The notes beneath the pieces are model-generated. The model worked only from the letters and a program-made list of their open reading frames with translations. It searched no databases and was not told the DNA's origin. A program made the position numbers and the translations under genes. 64,000 nucleotides of DNA from Pirellula sp. SH-Sr6A (GTDB lineage Bacteria > Planctomycetota > Planctomycetia > Pirellulales > Pirellulaceae), in assembly GCF_001610875.1 (NCBI RefSeq), contig NZ_CP011272.1, positions 2,275,988 through 2,339,987 of the forward strand, written 5' to 3'. This document shows, piece after piece, positions 38,243 to 47,312 of this stretch (the first letter of the stretch is position 1; each line of letters opens with the position of its first letter).

Positions 38243-38602
38243 TTAGAGCTTGAAGGCCGCCATTGCATCGTCTTGCGTTGCCCGCAAATCGAACAATCGG
38301 TCCAACTTCGTAATCTTGAAAACCTCTTTGATCTCCGCGCGGAGGTTGGAGAGTTTCAAACGTCCCGCGATCCCCTTCACTTTGGTGTTGAGCGATATGA
38401 GCTTGTTCAAAGCAGCGCTGGACAAGAAATCGACCCCATCAAAGTTGAGCAAAATGTTCGGTCGCTTTTCAACGGTCACCAAGGCATTGAGCTCTTCACC
38501 CAATTGCTCGATGCTCCCGGAGTCCACGATTTTCTTGTCAACGAAACGAACGATACTGACGCCGTCTTCTTCGGTCACGGATATGCGGCGGTAGGTTGCC
38601 AT
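38243..38602 (-). CDS. STAS-domain anti-sigma factor antagonist (RsbV/SpoIIAA-like)
   Basis: A 119-residue single STAS domain. The conserved phospho-serine region reads DFLSSAALNKLISL, and IVRFVDKKIVDSGSIEQLGEEL matches the first half of the fold. In related systems the kinase encoded next phosphorylates this Ser and the unphosphorylated form releases the kinase from its target. It is the first gene of the two-gene switch. Confidence 0.92.
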   Translation of the reverse strand: MATYRRISVTEEDGVSIVRFVDKKIVDSGSIEQLGEELNALVTVEKRPNILLNFDGVDFLSSAALNKLISLNTKVKGIAGRLKLSNLRAEIKEVFKITKLDRLFDLRATQDDAMAAFKL

Positions 38603-38732
38603 GGTCTGTCCTGCTAAATCATTTCGGAAATGGAATTTCGAATGCTTAGATTAAACCAACGCGACGGGGGCATCAATCAATCTCCAGCCCGAGCCGATTC
38701 TTTTTCATGGTGAATTCCGGCAGAATCCCTCT

Positions 38733-39968
38733 ATGATGCTTAATCCTCTCCACATCCACCACTGGCCCCTCCTGTCCCAAGAAAGTATCCCCATGCTCGC
38801 GATGCGAAACGTAGCGCCACCATTTTTCTGTTGCCCTCCCCTTTTCGATCGATTCCTGGCTCGGGTGAAAACCTCGGCTGCAGTCAGCATCGCATGGGTC
38901 GGCCTTGTCTCACTCTTTCCTGGCTCACTCATTTCCGGTTCTCTTGCTGCGGCCGATCCCGATCTTGGGTTTCAAACGCGGCACGGTGATGAAATCGTTG
39001 TCTGTGGACAACTTTACCGCATTGGAACACCTGTCAAACTCTGGATGGACCAAGGGGGTTATGACGCCTACCGAACCACGCGCCGCTTTTCCCCCTTCGA
39101 TCAGCGAAGCTGGGAGAAAACGGTTGCTGACATGAAAGAGGGGAAGGTCGATTTTGTAACCAAGCCCCAGGAGTTGCATCCGGATCGATATGGTCTTCGG
39201 TTCGAGCGAGCATCGGCGACAGAGTATACCCCCGAGCAACTCGCGGAGATCCGGGGTGGCGGTTGGGATCTGAGCACTTTGCAAGAAAAAGTCGACCAAT
39301 TCGTGTTGCACTTCGACGTATGCGGGACGAGTGCCCAGTGCTTCTACATTCTGCACGACAAACGGGGCCTGAGCGTTCACTTCATGCTCGATGTCGATGG
39401 CACGATCTACCAAACCCTTGACCTCAAAGAGAGAGCGTGGCATTCGACAAAAGCAAACGATCGGAGTATCGGTATCGAAATCGCCAACATCGGTGCTTAC
39501 AGGCCCGACTCCCGCGACAACCCCTTTGCCAAGTGGTATCGAACCGACGAATCGGGCCAAGTACGACTCACCTTCCCCGAGAGTATCAAGGGTCGCGAGG
39601 CGCTCCTAGACAAAACACTTCGGCCTCGAAAACCAGAGCCAGTCAAGGGCTCGATCCATGGTCGAGACTATGTGCAATACGATTACACACCGGAGCAGTA
39701 CGCGGCCTTGATCAAACTTTCGGCCGCGTTGAGTGACATCTTTCCGAAACTCAAACCCGATGCTCCACGCACCCCAGAGGGTAACATCATCGACCGAACG
39801 CTCAGCGACGAACAGTGGGCCTCGTTCTCCGGCATCCTGGGTCACTACCACGTCCAGTCCAACAAGACCGATCCTGGCCCGGCATTGGACTGGGAGTATT
39901 TGCTCGAAGGTGTTCGCACTCAGAAAGCTCAAATTGAAGCTGCTAGAGTGAATCCGGGCAGCAAGTAG
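38733..39968 (+). CDS. N-acetylmuramoyl-L-alanine amidase (Amidase_2 type), exported
   Basis: Up to 411 residues. Several starts are possible (ATG 38733, 38736 or 38793), and a hydrophobic segment VSIAWVGLVSLFPGSLISG indicates export. The AmpD-like zinc domain covers about 185-390: FVLHFDVCGTSAQCFYIL with the first His, the VHFMLDVDGTIYQTLDL strand, ERAWHSTKAN with the second His, IGIEIANIG, and GHYHVQSNKTDPGPALDW with the remaining ligands. It cleaves the amide bond between MurNAc and L-Ala in peptidoglycan. This is notable because planctomycetes were long thought to lack peptidoglycan, though later work found it in several. Confidence 0.85.
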   Translation: MMLNPLHIHHWPLLSQESIPMLAMRNVAPPFFCCPPLFDRFLARVKTSAAVSIAWVGLVSLFPGSLISGSLAAADPDLGFQTRHGDEIVVCGQLYRIGTPVKLWMDQGGYDAYRTTRRFSPFDQRSWEKTVADMKEGKVDFVTKPQELHPDRYGLRFERASATEYTPEQLAEIRGGGWDLSTLQEKVDQFVLHFDVCGTSAQCFYILHDKRGLSVHFMLDVDGTIYQTLDLKERAWHSTKANDRSIGIEIANIGAYRPDSRDNPFAKWYRTDESGQVRLTFPESIKGREALLDKTLRPRKPEPVKGSIHGRDYVQYDYTPEQYAALIKLSAALSDIFPKLKPDAPRTPEGNIIDRTLSDEQWASFSGILGHYHVQSNKTDPGPALDWEYLLEGVRTQKAQIEAARVNPGSK

Positions 39969-40152
39969 TTCTAAGGTTGGAAATCAAGTGCACGCAACGG
40001 CGCTAAGTCGCAAAGCTCTAACTGGAATTCCTTGCGTCTTTGCGCCTTGGCGAGAGTTTCAAACTCAAATAAAACCGGGGCAAAACTTGAGCACCCGGCC
40101 CTGATTTGCGTTGAGCCTACCTCTCGCCAACGGTCAATACCGTCGACGTTCG
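39969..40152. repeat. Intergenic region with a degenerate copy of a dispersed inverted repeat
   Basis: The segment near 39995-40060 contains CGCTAAGTCGCAAAG and the inverted partner CTTTGCGCCTTGGCG. The same two strings, with small changes, recur in the repeat blocks near 55.4-55.7 kb and 62.9-63.4 kb. No gene is supported here. Confidence 0.6.
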
Positions 40153-41088
40153 CTATTTGCTGGTCATGCCACCAAAAAATGGGAACAGCTTGCGAATCTC
40201 CTCATCGCTAGGCTGGTGACCGTATTCGCAAATCTCGAATACTTCCGCATGACGAATCGATTTGGCTTTGTCAGGCCCGTACCATTTTTCGAGGGTCATG
40301 CGGAAGTCGTCTGCTTCCGAGGTCTGGCGGCGTTCCCAGCGTTCGCGAAGCCAAGCTCGCCGGGCTTCTGGTTGGTTCGCCGGCGGGGCCTTGGCCATCT
40401 GCTCGGCCGAGCCCAGAGCGCCCCCTTCAAATGTTTGCGATTCTAGCGCTAGCAAAGCATCCACTTTCTTTTCGAAGACTTCGTCGACGGCAACCGCGAT
40501 GTCCCCTCGGAAAGGATAAGGCTTCTTGAATCGGTCGCTGCTGTAAAGAAAGACCGGATTCTTCTGCAACGGTTTGACGTCGGGACAAAAGAAGGGAACT
40601 GCCACCATATACGCGGCGTCTTGAACGAGAACTCCAACATAGCGGTGATCCGGATGGTAATCCCAAGGCCTATGGGAGATCACGACATCCGCATTCCACT
40701 CTCGAATCAATTTGGTGATCAGCTTTCGATTCTCCAGGGTGGGAAGAAGCTCTCCGTCATGGATGTCGAGAACCTCGTAGGTCACTCCGAGCCTCCGCGC
40801 TACTTCCGTCGACTCCGCGGTTCGGCGCTGCGCTAGAGCCCCTCCCGACATTTCCCAGTGGCCGATGTCTCCATTGGTAACCGACACGAGCTTCACCGCG
40901 TGCCCCTGCTGAGCCCACAGCGCCGCGGTACCTCCACTCTTGTATTCGGCATCATCCGGATGCGCTCCAAAACAGATGATGCGCAGCTTTTCGGTCGTGC
41001 TCTCTTGCGCAATCGCGTCCGAGCAGGAACAGAGAATCGAAATCAAAAGTGGCATCCAGACGCCGACCGAAATCGGGAATATTCGCAT
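40153..41088 (-). CDS. Secreted PIG-L (LmbE) family deacetylase
   Basis: A 311-residue protein with an N-terminal signal (LLISILCSCSDAIAQ). Zinc and catalytic residues are in CFGAHPDDAEYKSGGT, ISHRPWDYHPDHRYVG and VSVTNGDIGHWEMSGG. The family removes N-acetyl groups from sugars such as GlcNAc conjugates. Secreted members are numerous in planctomycetes and are probably used on polysaccharides. The exact substrate is unknown. It is convergent with the amidase. Confidence 0.9.
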   Translation of the reverse strand: MRIFPISVGVWMPLLISILCSCSDAIAQESTTEKLRIICFGAHPDDAEYKSGGTAALWAQQGHAVKLVSVTNGDIGHWEMSGGALAQRRTAESTEVARRLGVTYEVLDIHDGELLPTLENRKLITKLIREWNADVVISHRPWDYHPDHRYVGVLVQDAAYMVAVPFFCPDVKPLQKNPVFLYSSDRFKKPYPFRGDIAVAVDEVFEKKVDALLALESQTFEGGALGSAEQMAKAPPANQPEARRAWLRERWERRQTSEADDFRMTLEKWYGPDKAKSIRHAEVFEICEYGHQPSDEEIRKLFPFFGGMTSK

Positions 41089-41328
41089 GATGAAGAATCC
41101 TGGGGAGGCTAGGTGGGAGATCCGGGGCTGCCCTGGCAGGCAAGGTCAACCCGAAGGAACGTTTCTAAAGTGTAACCGATCGGCGCAAGATTCTTTCGCA
41201 TCGAGATTCTTTCGCACAAGAGGAGTTTCGAATCGCTAAACTGAGAACACGCCATCCCCGCAGTTCTTCGTTGCGACCTGTATGCGGGTGCAACGCACCT
41301 ATCCTTCCTCTCGCCGATCGTCATCACC

Positions 41329-42648
41329 ATGAAAACCAGCCGCTATTCTTTTCCCTGTACCACATCGCTCCGAGGTCACTTCACCCGCCTGCTTGCGTGG
41401 GGATGTTTGACTGTTCCACTTTCTTCCGATGCGTTTTCGCAGCGACGGGATGTGAACTACGACGAAGCCAAAATCGATATTGGCGTCTTGCCTGACCCTA
41501 TGGTTTTGCCAAACGGTGCAAAGGCGACACGCGAAAATTGGAAGTCCCATCGCGAAGCGTTAGTCAAACTTCTTGCCGATCAACAGTTCGGATTCGCACC
41601 GAGCGGTGCCGTGGAATTGAAGTCGGAGGTCGTTGAAGAAGCGACGATGCACGATGGCAGGACGCTGCGTCGGCAAGTCGTTGTCACTTTCAAAACGCCG
41701 TCAGAGGAACATTCCGTCGATCTTGCGATCTTCCTTCCCAAGGGAACAAAAGTAAAAGGGACCTTCCTCGGGCTGAACTTCCAAGGCAATCATTCCATCG
41801 ACGACGATCCTGCGCTTCGCATTCCAAAATCTTGGATCGCGAATAACAAAGACACAGGGGTAACAAACAATCAAGCGAACGAGCAAGGACGAGGCAAGCA
41901 ATCGCGTCGGTGGCCGATTGAAGAGATTACGGCGCGCGGGTACGCCGTCGCAACGGCTTATTATGGTGATATCGATCCCGATTTTGATGATGGTTTTAAC
42001 AACGGAGTGCACCGACTCTTTCCGGATCAGAAACCCGATGCGAATCACCCCAATCGATGGGGTACGATCGCGGCGTGGAGTTGGGGAATCTCTCGACTGC
42101 TCGATGTGGTTTCGCAACAGCCTGAACTCAACGAGACGAACTATGCCGTCGTCGGGCACTCGCGCCTGGGCAAGGCGGCATTGTGGGCAGGTGCGAACGA
42201 CGAGAGATTTACGCTCGTCATCTCCAACAACTCCGGTTGCGGAGGAGCGGCACTAGAACGTCGTAACTTCGGTGAAACCGTGGCGATCATCAACAATTCT
42301 TTCCCGCATTGGTTCTGCGGGAACTTTAAGAAATACTCGAAGAACGAAAAAGGGATGCCTCACGACGCGCACTTTATCATTGCCAGCATCGCACCTCGCG
42401 CGGTTTACATCGCTAGCGCGACCGAAGACCAATGGGCAGACCCCAAGGGAGAACATCTGAGCGGGTTCTATGCTACACCCGTTTATAAAATGCTCGGACT
42501 CTCAGGTTTGGATAGCGAAACGCCTCCTGCTCCTGACACGAGTGTCGGTGGCAACATTGGATACCATGCTCGAACAGGTGCTCATGACATCCTATCTTTC
42601 GATTGGCAACGTTACATGGACTTTGCCGATCGCCAATGGAAGAAGTAA
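41329..42648 (+). CDS. Glucuronoyl esterase (CE15-like), exported
   Basis: A 439-residue alpha/beta hydrolase with a signal peptide (LLAWGCLTVPLSSDAFSQ). Features of family CE15 are clear: nucleophile Ser278 in VGHSRLGKAALWAGAND, the NNSGCGGAALERRNFGETV stretch with its conserved Cys and Arg, PHWFCGNF, and the catalytic His in YHARTGAHDI. These enzymes cut ester bonds between glucuronic acid of xylan and lignin, or related uronic esters. In a marine or aquatic planctomycete algal uronates are possible substrates. Confidence 0.88.
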   Translation: MKTSRYSFPCTTSLRGHFTRLLAWGCLTVPLSSDAFSQRRDVNYDEAKIDIGVLPDPMVLPNGAKATRENWKSHREALVKLLADQQFGFAPSGAVELKSEVVEEATMHDGRTLRRQVVVTFKTPSEEHSVDLAIFLPKGTKVKGTFLGLNFQGNHSIDDDPALRIPKSWIANNKDTGVTNNQANEQGRGKQSRRWPIEEITARGYAVATAYYGDIDPDFDDGFNNGVHRLFPDQKPDANHPNRWGTIAAWSWGISRLLDVVSQQPELNETNYAVVGHSRLGKAALWAGANDERFTLVISNNSGCGGAALERRNFGETVAIINNSFPHWFCGNFKKYSKNEKGMPHDAHFIIASIAPRAVYIASATEDQWADPKGEHLSGFYATPVYKMLGLSGLDSETPPAPDTSVGGNIGYHARTGAHDILSFDWQRYMDFADRQWKK

Positions 42649-42916
42649 AGTTGGTGGCCTTGTTCAAAACTGAGAATTTCGTCGAAGAAATCCTCGTTCG
42701 CTTCGGATGATGACCGTTCGTGTCAATGGATGCAACGATAAAGATAAAGTCTCAAAGCTGACGATCGTTCGATCGATATCCAAGGTGTGAGCGAGCCTTG
42801 ACCGTTTGGTCAGGACACGCTCTTCGAGTACCACCGCACCTTGAGCGTATCGAAGCCGTCGCGGCAACTTGAGTGATTTGCATCCAGGCCCTCCAAAAGA
42901 TTTCGAAGCGAGTACG

Positions 42917-43252
42917 ATGGCGAAGTTTTATGTTCAAAGCGGTTCCCTTCGGGGGATTGTCGATTGTTACGATGCAGAGTGCGCGGCGGTTTGGGCAGTT
43001 CATCGCATCATGTTGCGTGTACCGGAGTCGGTCGGCCTCGAACTTCTCGCATCCGACATCGACGAGGCGACGGAAGCAAAGTTCGGAGAAGCTATGTTTG
43101 AACTCGATGAAACCATCCGCGTGAGCGAGCAAGGCTTCGATCGCGAGGACGCTAGCAAACTGGATCTGCACCACGCTTTTGTTCAATGGCACCAGTTGAA
43201 GAAGGCAATCGACGCGATTTCGAAGAATTGGGATCGCAAACTGGGGGAATAG
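42917..43252 (+). CDS. Conserved small planctomycete protein
   Basis: A 111-residue protein from ATG 42917. It begins MAKFYVQSGSLRGIVDCYDAE, an opening I associate with a small protein widespread in planctomycetes but without a known role. The rest is alpha/beta with ASDIDEATEAKFGEAMFELDETI and a C-terminal helix. No signal peptide. An in-frame start at 42869 adds 16 residues that look non-coding. Confidence 0.8.
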   Translation: MAKFYVQSGSLRGIVDCYDAECAAVWAVHRIMLRVPESVGLELLASDIDEATEAKFGEAMFELDETIRVSEQGFDREDASKLDLHHAFVQWHQLKKAIDAISKNWDRKLGE

Positions 43253-43407
43253 ATCGTCGTTGTCAGCACCGAAAAGAAGCCTCCTCCGACCGACACCGTT
43301 TTAAAATGAAAACGGCGTCCGAACCCGACAAACCGACTCACGGCTCTATTTCTCCGGCTAGTGTGGCCAGTTAGAATGGAAGGTGCCTCGTTTAGGAAGG
43401 GTTTATC

Positions 43408-43764
43408 TTGTCGGCTGATTCGTCGCACAATCCATTCGGTTCCCAGGAGCCCTTTCGTCCTCACTTCAGTTTGGGGATGATTTTTCTTTTGCTGGTCGTC
43501 AACGCTGGAATTTGCATTTTGCTCCTCTTGGCGACGCGGGTACCCATGATCTCCGATGTCGTCAATGATTTTTGGGGGCTCCCCAAGTCGAGCCGAGGGG
43601 AAACCGACCGAACCACCCATCTCGTGTTTCTCATGGCCTGCTACGCGGCCCCCCTAGCGATGACAGCTGCCGTGTCTCTCGCCTATTCGCTCGCGGCAAA
43701 ATGGATGCGGTCCCAGAGCGAGATGGATTCCGATGAGGACATTACCGACTCTCCCTTCGCTTGA
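43408..43764 (+). CDS. Small two-helix membrane protein
   Basis: A 118-residue protein starting at TTG 43408, with AGGAAGG at 43394-43400 as its ribosome-binding site. Two transmembrane helices (MIFLLLVVNAGICILLLLAT and LVFLMACYAAPLAMTAAVSLAYSLA cut at 25) are separated by a polar loop, and both ends are polar. It precedes the J-like protein by 59 bases on the same strand. No family was recognised. Confidence 0.75.
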   Translation: MSADSSHNPFGSQEPFRPHFSLGMIFLLLVVNAGICILLLLATRVPMISDVVNDFWGLPKSSRGETDRTTHLVFLMACYAAPLAMTAAVSLAYSLAAKWMRSQSEMDSDEDITDSPFA

Positions 43765-43823
43765 GGCGTTGCATGCCAATCCCTTCCCACCGCCATCTTC
43801 AGTTCGAACCCTAGTGAATTGCC

Positions 43824-45356
43824 ATGTCTGAAATTCTCCAAGCGATCGAGTTTCATTTGGGGCGGAAGATGAACGGGCACGACTGGAATTATTACAGTGT
43901 GCTTGGATTGGAGCCGACTGCGACGCTGGAAGAAATCAAGGCCGGGCTGAAGACATCTGCTGCCGCGTGGAATGCGTCCGATCGGAAAACCCATCCAGGT
44001 CGCGCCCAAAAAGTAGCCCAAATCCTTCGCGAAGCGCAAGCAACCTTGCTGGACGCCGAGAAGAAAGACGCCTACGACCAACAGCTGAGAACGCCATCCG
44101 AGCTAGAGTTTTTTTCCTTCGATCCGATGGCTTCGTTCGATCCGTCGCAGCTCCCAGCGCAGAATTTCCAGGTACCTTGGCATGAATCCGAAGCGCGGTT
44201 CGTGGGCTTGGTGGCCGTCATGGCGCCTGCACAGCGGGTGCCGGAACCTTTGCGAACGAATTGGACAGGCAATAACCCCGGGACCCCTTCGTTGTCCGCG
44301 GGAGCGATTCCGATGGTCGCTACCGGCCCCCACCAAGGAGCCGGTCCCTCTTCGTCCAATGCTGCCGCTCGCATCCAAGCACTCAAGCGAAAACGCCAGC
44401 GAAACCAGATCATCACCGTCTCGGCTATTTTGATCGCCGCCATCGGGTTTCTCTCCTACGCAGCGTTTCAGTTCGCAGCGAGCCAGAAACGATTGGCCAA
44501 GCAAGAAACGCCGCAGAACGTGGCTCCCACCGAATTGCAACGAGAGTTCGAAGAGGGGATGCGAGAGCAGGCCGCGAAGCAGGCGGATCAAACGCCACCT
44601 CCATCGGACTTACCGACCTTGCCAGTCGGCGATCCATCCAATTCGCCTCCGGATAACGCAGCGACCAACGATCCGGCCATGTCACCTTCTCCCTTCGATA
44701 TCAAACCAATAGAATTGCCGGCAGACCTTGCCAAGCCCCCGGGCACGTTTGCATTACCCGATCCCGAAATGCCTAAGTCAGATGTTCCGGCCACACCGCA
44801 ACCTGCTGAAACATCAAGCAACGCCGCGAACAAGGAGAAGTGGGTCGCGGCCATGAAAGGGGGGCGAGAAGCTCTCTCGAAAACCGATTTCGCGGCGTTT
44901 GCCAAAGCGATGGAATCGGCGGTCCAAATGCCGATGACGCCCGAGATGGAGGCCCAACAGAAACGCCTCGACCAGGTAGGTCAGCTTTATCAAATGGCGG
45001 TCGATGCCATGCGAGAAGCCCGATCCAAGACGCGAGGAACGGAGGAAATCACGGTCGGAAAGAATCTGGTCAATATTGTCGAAGTGACCGACGAAGCCAT
45101 CGTTGTGCGCGTAGCCGGTAAGAACGAACGATACAGCTGGAATCAACTCCCGCTCGGTCTTGCCTTAGCCATGTCCGACTTAACCCTAAGCGATCGCGAA
45201 CCAACTGATCTGGCTGCCAGAGCGGTTTATCTCTCCCTCGCCCCCAACAAAACTGGGCTCTATGATAAAAAGATCAAAGAGTTCTTCGACAAGTCGCTGG
45301 GGAAAGGAGAAATCCGATCGGATTTACCCCAAGTATTTACGGACTCCTACGAATAG
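43824..45356 (+). CDS. Membrane protein with N-terminal J-like domain lacking HPD
   Basis: A 510-residue protein. Residues 20-90 follow the DnaJ pattern YYSVLGLEPTATLEEIKAGL...AQATLLDAEKKDAYDQQL, but the HPD tripeptide needed to stimulate Hsp70 is absent; a displaced HPG occurs instead. A Pro/Ser/Gly linker leads to one transmembrane helix (IITVSAILIAAIGFLSYAAF), then a long Pro-rich periplasmic segment and a C-terminal globular domain. The J-like part is therefore cytoplasmic and probably a protein-binding module rather than a co-chaperone. Function unknown. Confidence 0.8.
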   Translation: MSEILQAIEFHLGRKMNGHDWNYYSVLGLEPTATLEEIKAGLKTSAAAWNASDRKTHPGRAQKVAQILREAQATLLDAEKKDAYDQQLRTPSELEFFSFDPMASFDPSQLPAQNFQVPWHESEARFVGLVAVMAPAQRVPEPLRTNWTGNNPGTPSLSAGAIPMVATGPHQGAGPSSSNAAARIQALKRKRQRNQIITVSAILIAAIGFLSYAAFQFAASQKRLAKQETPQNVAPTELQREFEEGMREQAAKQADQTPPPSDLPTLPVGDPSNSPPDNAATNDPAMSPSPFDIKPIELPADLAKPPGTFALPDPEMPKSDVPATPQPAETSSNAANKEKWVAAMKGGREALSKTDFAAFAKAMESAVQMPMTPEMEAQQKRLDQVGQLYQMAVDAMREARSKTRGTEEITVGKNLVNIVEVTDEAIVVRVAGKNERYSWNQLPLGLALAMSDLTLSDREPTDLAARAVYLSLAPNKTGLYDKKIKEFFDKSLGKGEIRSDLPQVFTDSYE

Positions 45357-45435
45357 GACCAAGCGGCCTCGCTACGGTTGACTTCTCGGTTCGAGATGGC
45401 AAAAGGGTTGGAGTTAGCAAAAGGTTTCAGCCACG

Positions 45436-47217
45436 ATGGATTTAGATCAGACCCCTGCTCCGGCCAGCACGATACCTTCGGCGGCACCACCCGTGGGCTT
45501 CGGCACCCGTTGGCTAAAGCGGCTGATACTCATAGCGGTATTGGCGGGTCTAGCCATCGGCAGCTTGGTTTCGATCTCCTCCAAGCCTCAATTGTTGCCC
45601 CAGGCGGATCGAGTCCGAGGTACTCTGGATCCCTCGATCCGCGAGTTGGTCGATCAAGTCGACTTGGAAATGGAGCGGGTCATCGCGAGCGGAAAAATGG
45701 CTGCAGCGGAACCCGCGGACTCGCTCATACTGTGCCGTCGCCTCAGTTTGGCCTTGGTGGGTAACGGACTATCGCTCGAAGAAGTGCGAGCGTTGCAGCA
45801 GATCCCCGAAGAAAACCGAGCCACTTGGTGGCTGGATTACTTGCTGCGGGATCGTCGTTCCGCGGATTACCTAGCGGAACGTTGGACACGCGCGACGGTC
45901 GGAACGAATGTCGGACCGTTCCTTGTTTTTCGTCGCCGCATGTATGTCGAGTGGTTGGCGGATCAATTCAGCAAGAATATTCCATACGATCGCATCGTTC
46001 GCGAATTGATTACCGCAAAGGGAGCTTGGACTGACTCTCCGCAGGTCAATTTCCTCACAGCGACGATGGACGAAGGGGACGACAAACAACCCGACCTGAT
46101 TCGACTGGCGGGACGAACATCACGTGCCTTCCTCGCACAGCGAATCGATTGCTTGCAGTGCCACGACGATTACGTCGGCAATGTCCCATTTCCCAACGAT
46201 GCGACGCATGCACAACTCGCACCGACGAGGAGTGAGGAAGCGGTCGTTCGCGAAGGCTCCGAGATGCGGGAAGGGGCACAGGCAGACTTTCATCAACTCG
46301 CCGCGTTTTTTGCCGGTACTCGGATGGAGAATCCGTTCATCGGACTGCGAAATACGAATCGGCCTTACCGATACCAATACCTTCACGCAGTCGAAGAGAC
46401 CGAAGTCCCCCCTTCCGTTCCGTATCTTCAGCATCTGCTACCCGAAAACGGATCCCCTCGAGACCGTTTGGCTAAGTGGGTAACGCATCCCGAGAACAAA
46501 GCATTTGCGAGAGCGGCTGTGAACCGAGTCTGGGCTATTCTCTTCGGGAAGCCATGGACTGCCACGATCGACAATATTCCCCTTAGCGGCCCATTCCCTG
46601 CCGGGATGGAAACACTTTCCGACGATTTCATTCGCTCTGGATATGATCTTCATCGCCTGATCCGAGCGATCGCTTCGACCAAGGCCTTTCAAAGGGACTC
46701 GCGCCTCCCAGGGAGCGAACCCGATCTTGAGCATGAAGCAGTCTGGGCGGTGTTCCCACTCACGCAGTTGAGACCGGAACAAGTCGCTGCATCGATCCAT
46801 CAAGCGTCGCGCATCAAAACAATCGATGAAAGCAGTTCTATCATTTCCCGATTGGAACTCTTTGGTGGCGTGAACGACTTCACCAAAGAGTATGGCGATC
46901 GGGGGGACGATGAATTTCAAGCCAATGCGATCACCATCCCGCAACGCTTGTTAGTGATGAATGGAAAGTTCACTCGGGAACGCATCGAAGACAATCCCGT
47001 CATGAATGCGTCCACCCGAATCGCCAATCAAGCCAGAGACGACCGCTCGGCAATAGAAGCTGTCTTTCTGTCCGTGCTCAACCGATCCCCTTCCGAGCGA
47101 GAACTTTCCGCCTTCCTACAGCGACTTGAAGGTACGAAACGAAATGCGCACCGCCGAGTGGTGGAAGACATGTATTGGACACTCATGAACAGCACGGAAT
47201 TTCTCTGGAACCACTGA
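45436..47217 (+). CDS. DUF1549/DUF1553-type protein (planctomycete cytochrome-associated family)
   Basis: A 593-residue protein with an N-terminal membrane anchor (LILIAVLAGLAIGSLVSI). The layout matches the DUF1549 then DUF1553 pair: LAERWTRATVG, NIPYDRIVRELITAKG, DCLQCHDDYVGNVPF with a CxxCH, AVNRVWAILFGKPW, LHRLIRAIASTKAF and VFLSVLNRSPSERE. Typical members carry a preceding cytochrome c domain. Here the N-terminus is short. The CxxCH may bind heme. It is followed directly by a DUF1501 gene, the standard pairing, whose job is unknown. Confidence 0.88.
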   Translation: MDLDQTPAPASTIPSAAPPVGFGTRWLKRLILIAVLAGLAIGSLVSISSKPQLLPQADRVRGTLDPSIRELVDQVDLEMERVIASGKMAAAEPADSLILCRRLSLALVGNGLSLEEVRALQQIPEENRATWWLDYLLRDRRSADYLAERWTRATVGTNVGPFLVFRRRMYVEWLADQFSKNIPYDRIVRELITAKGAWTDSPQVNFLTATMDEGDDKQPDLIRLAGRTSRAFLAQRIDCLQCHDDYVGNVPFPNDATHAQLAPTRSEEAVVREGSEMREGAQADFHQLAAFFAGTRMENPFIGLRNTNRPYRYQYLHAVEETEVPPSVPYLQHLLPENGSPRDRLAKWVTHPENKAFARAAVNRVWAILFGKPWTATIDNIPLSGPFPAGMETLSDDFIRSGYDLHRLIRAIASTKAFQRDSRLPGSEPDLEHEAVWAVFPLTQLRPEQVAASIHQASRIKTIDESSSIISRLELFGGVNDFTKEYGDRGDDEFQANAITIPQRLLVMNGKFTRERIEDNPVMNASTRIANQARDDRSAIEAVFLSVLNRSPSERELSAFLQRLEGTKRNAHRRVVEDMYWTLMNSTEFLWNH

Positions 47218-47312
47218 CTTCCATCCATTCCCTCCATCGACGGACCGTCAGCGCTAGACCAACGGCCCCTAACCTTGACCCGACACACTCCTCTTTACCT
47301 GCGAACCCACCC

